Shown: in pieces, positions 62,165 through 64,000 of the stretch
Layout of the letters: the number at the start of each line of letters is the position of its first letter
Position numbering within the stretch: the first letter of the stretch is position 1
Origin: Planctomycetes bacterium syqfu
GTDB lineage: Bacteria > Planctomycetota > Phycisphaerae > Phycisphaerales > Phycisphaeraceae
Reading direction: 5' to 3'
Length of the DNA stretch: 64,000 bases
Assembly (NCBI GenBank): GCA_020974905.1
Contig: CP087563.1
Location: forward strand, 5,084,001 to 5,148,000
The notes under the pieces: generated by a model
What the model saw: the letters and a program-made list of their open reading frames with translations, nothing else
The model's database searches: none
What the model was told of the DNA's origin: nothing
Program-made: the position numbers and the translations under genes

Positions 62165-64000
62165 ATTCAAATCCACAGGTGATGTAGAAATTAGACTGGC
62201 AGACAATCTGCCATCCAGTAGCAGCAACCTTGCTTCACAAGGAATAACTCGTTGCAGTCCAATTTACTCACTTGAGATGAATCCATGGCTTCCGGATTGT
62301 GACAACCAATTCCACATCACTTACTTCATCCCACTCTCAGCATATGATGCGCTTGCAGTTCTGCGAGCACGTCTAGCTAGCGGACTTCAGAAATACATCT
62401 GGTACTCGATTGGGCTTCCGTCTGTCATGGTCATAGCCCCGGCTACATCGGTTGCGGACGAAGTTGCCAAAGTGTTGAACGATGGGGTTAGGGCGAGAGA
62501 GAACTGGAAAGTCGACAACGGCACATGTTCTCGAACATCAAGGCAGTGTTCATTTGCTGAGCCTGTGGCTTTTGATCCCAATGTGCACACGGTGCATGAT
62601 CCCGAGGGACTCGATATAGATATTGCGTCGATTGTCCATAATATATCGCTCGGGTTGTCAGAATTCACAACACTCTCAGCGCAGTTCCTCCCACAACTAC
62701 TACCGCTATCGGCTAAGATCGCGGCCAAGGTGAACACGTACATACAGATGGCTCACCGATTGGCGGCTCATTCTTCAAAGAACTGCGATCGAACTGTTTT
62801 TGGGTCTTCCCACCACCAACTGTATCGTGTAACTGACCATCTTGCCCAACTACAGTCATCATTGGCCTATCTTCGGTCCCAGGCTTTTTCATGTGTCGTC
62901 CCATTGGAGACATCACTTTGCCTTCTCCCGACGTATGGACTGCTGGGAATCGGTGAGGCAATAAAGGCGCTCCATTTGTGCCAGCAAACAGTTGAGGCTG
63001 CTTTTGTACAGTATCCGCTCCCCAAAATCATCCGAGAGAATTTCGCAGGGCCGAGTACGGGCGTGGATGTGCTCCGAGAGATACAAGATTGGGAGTCGGT
63101 GTGGGACGGCGTCATACAACCTATAGACAAGACAATTGCGACTACTAGTCAACTCATATCGGATGAGCCTCGTCCAGTCATGATGTTTGTCAGTGGACGA
63201 CTCGGTTTCAAGGAAGCTCGTTATTCAGTGAGTGTACCGCCACAGGCCCTTACCATCGGTGGTTCACCAAGGTGGACTGTGATGACACTCACGCACGAAC
63301 TTATGCATTCGCATGTTCGTTCGCTCTTGGATGCATTGTTTACAGACAATGGTACAACGGCGGAGGACTGTCCGATACCGCCCATTTTGCCGAAAGATTA
63401 TGTGAGCTACACAAGTTATATCAAAGACCGCTCACGCAAAATCAATCCAGAATCCTTGAAGCAGTCACTGCGTTTTGCAATCTATAATTTCGCTCGATGG
63501 CAAGCAGCGGCGGCTCTTAATATTGCTTCGAGCGAGAGGACGCTGAAAGATATCATGCCTACAACTGTAGAAAGCCTACGAGCTGTTGTGGCAGAGTCAT
63601 GGAATCTCGCAAACGAAATCCTCGCGCACGTTCTTGATCTTCACTACTTCTACAACGGTCGAAGGAGCCAATATATGGAGTCCATATGGAGATCATGGGC
63701 AACTGTGCCGGGCGTTGTCGAGGAGATTGATCACTATTTACTTCGTAGTGTTGTTGTTGGGTGTACGGATATTAAGGGCAGCATTTCCACCCGCGTGTCC
63801 ACAGTGTGCGATGAGCTTAAGGATACGCTAATACACATCAATTCACATCGTCCATCACTGACGTTGACCGAAGCCATAGATCGGCTTGAGAAGTATAAAG
63901 ACACACCATGGGGTTTCAGCTTCTATGGGCCAGCACTTTACCTGTCAGATGTTTGCAGAAATTTCTTCTTTTCTTCTTCCGTTCAAACAGCGCTGCTCCA
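62139..64000 (+). CDS. Large unknown protein with an HELMH metal-protease motif (3' end beyond window)
   Basis: An open frame of 620 codons without a stop runs off the right edge. Residues 386-390 read HELMH (THELMHSHVRSLLDA), a perfect HExxH zincin motif; a third zinc ligand was not identified. The rest is mostly helical with no other recognised domain; parts such as SIVHNISLGLSEFTTLSAQF suggest a bundle. It has no signal peptide, so it is probably cytoplasmic. Codon use (ATA, CTA, AGG and CGA are common) differs from that of core genes such as glnS, supporting transfer. It overlaps the small gene before it and shares its strong promoter. Confidence 0.8.
   Translation, partial: MVRQILIAEFKSTGDVEIRLADNLPSSSSNLASQGITRCSPIYSLEMNPWLPDCDNQFHITYFIPLSAYDALAVLRARLASGLQKYIWYSIGLPSVMVIAPATSVADEVAKVLNDGVRARENWKVDNGTCSRTSRQCSFAEPVAFDPNVHTVHDPEGLDIDIASIVHNISLGLSEFTTLSAQFLPQLLPLSAKIAAKVNTYIQMAHRLAAHSSKNCDRTVFGSSHHQLYRVTDHLAQLQSSLAYLRSQAFSCVVPLETSLCLLPTYGLLGIGEAIKALHLCQQTVEAAFVQYPLPKIIRENFAGPSTGVDVLREIQDWESVWDGVIQPIDKTIATTSQLISDEPRPVMMFVSGRLGFKEARYSVSVPPQALTIGGSPRWTVMTLTHELMHSHVRSLLDALFTDNGTTAEDCPIPPILPKDYVSYTSYIKDRSRKINPESLKQSLRFAIYNFARWQAAAALNIASSERTLKDIMPTTVESLRAVVAESWNLANEILAHVLDLHYFYNGRRSQYMESIWRSWATVPGVVEEIDHYLLRSVVVGCTDIKGSISTRVSTVCDELKDTLIHINSHRPSLTLTEAIDRLEKYKDTPWGFSFYGPALYLSDVCRNFFFSSSVQTALL

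Overview
The window looks like the chromosome of a moderate-GC planctomycete, most likely of the Phycisphaerae type. This is inferred from gene style, not from a database match. The signs are repeated secreted proteins with a type IV pseudopilin N-terminus ([13 protein letters not shown]), very large secreted sugar-active proteins, LacI-type regulators, a giant PQQ-propeller/TPR protein, and frequent TTG or GTG starts. No rRNA, tRNA or CRISPR array was recognised.

Left part (1-9255): on the minus strand a GntR-LacI hybrid regulator, a pseudopilin and a huge secreted protein (cut by the left edge) lie in one direction. Divergent from them is an autotransporter, followed by converging terminators and glyA on the minus strand. 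Middle part (9300-36650): housekeeping and envelope genes. These are a 1488-residue PQQ/TPR protein, a PfkB sugar kinase, glnS, two paralogous lipoproteins flanking a DUF4038-type glycoside hydrolase, a glycosyltransferase-methyltransferase fusion, rmuC, a membrane-anchored protein, a GNAT enzyme and a DtxR-family regulator. A graveyard of IS110 and IS4 remnants follows, then a HAD phosphatase, a beta-carbonic anhydrase and a TPR protein/histidine kinase/response regulator operon.

Right-centre part (36650-57190): a carbohydrate-use region. A GH4 enzyme and its LacI regulator diverge, over matched palindromic operators, from a pseudopilin followed by two giant paralogous secreted proteins. Next comes a second LacI gene with three operator-like palindromes spaced exactly 21 bp apart, leading into a pseudopilin, a GH2 beta-galactosidase-like gene (broken by a shift at a G run) and a LamG-domain protein. 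Together with the left-end cassette, the window shows three copies of the same plan: sugar-type regulator, one pseudopilin, giant secreted hydrolase. This is the most striking system here.

Right end (57190-64000): a mosaic island with an integrase remnant, a secretin fragment, an unrecognised 482-residue protein, a phage-type HNH endonuclease, a ParB-like/DNA-methyltransferase gene truncated onto a membrane-protein tail, and, behind a near-consensus promoter, a small protein overlapping a large unknown protein with an HELMH zinc-protease-like motif that runs off the edge. Four copies of an 85-bp palindromic repeat lie in intergenic gaps across the window.
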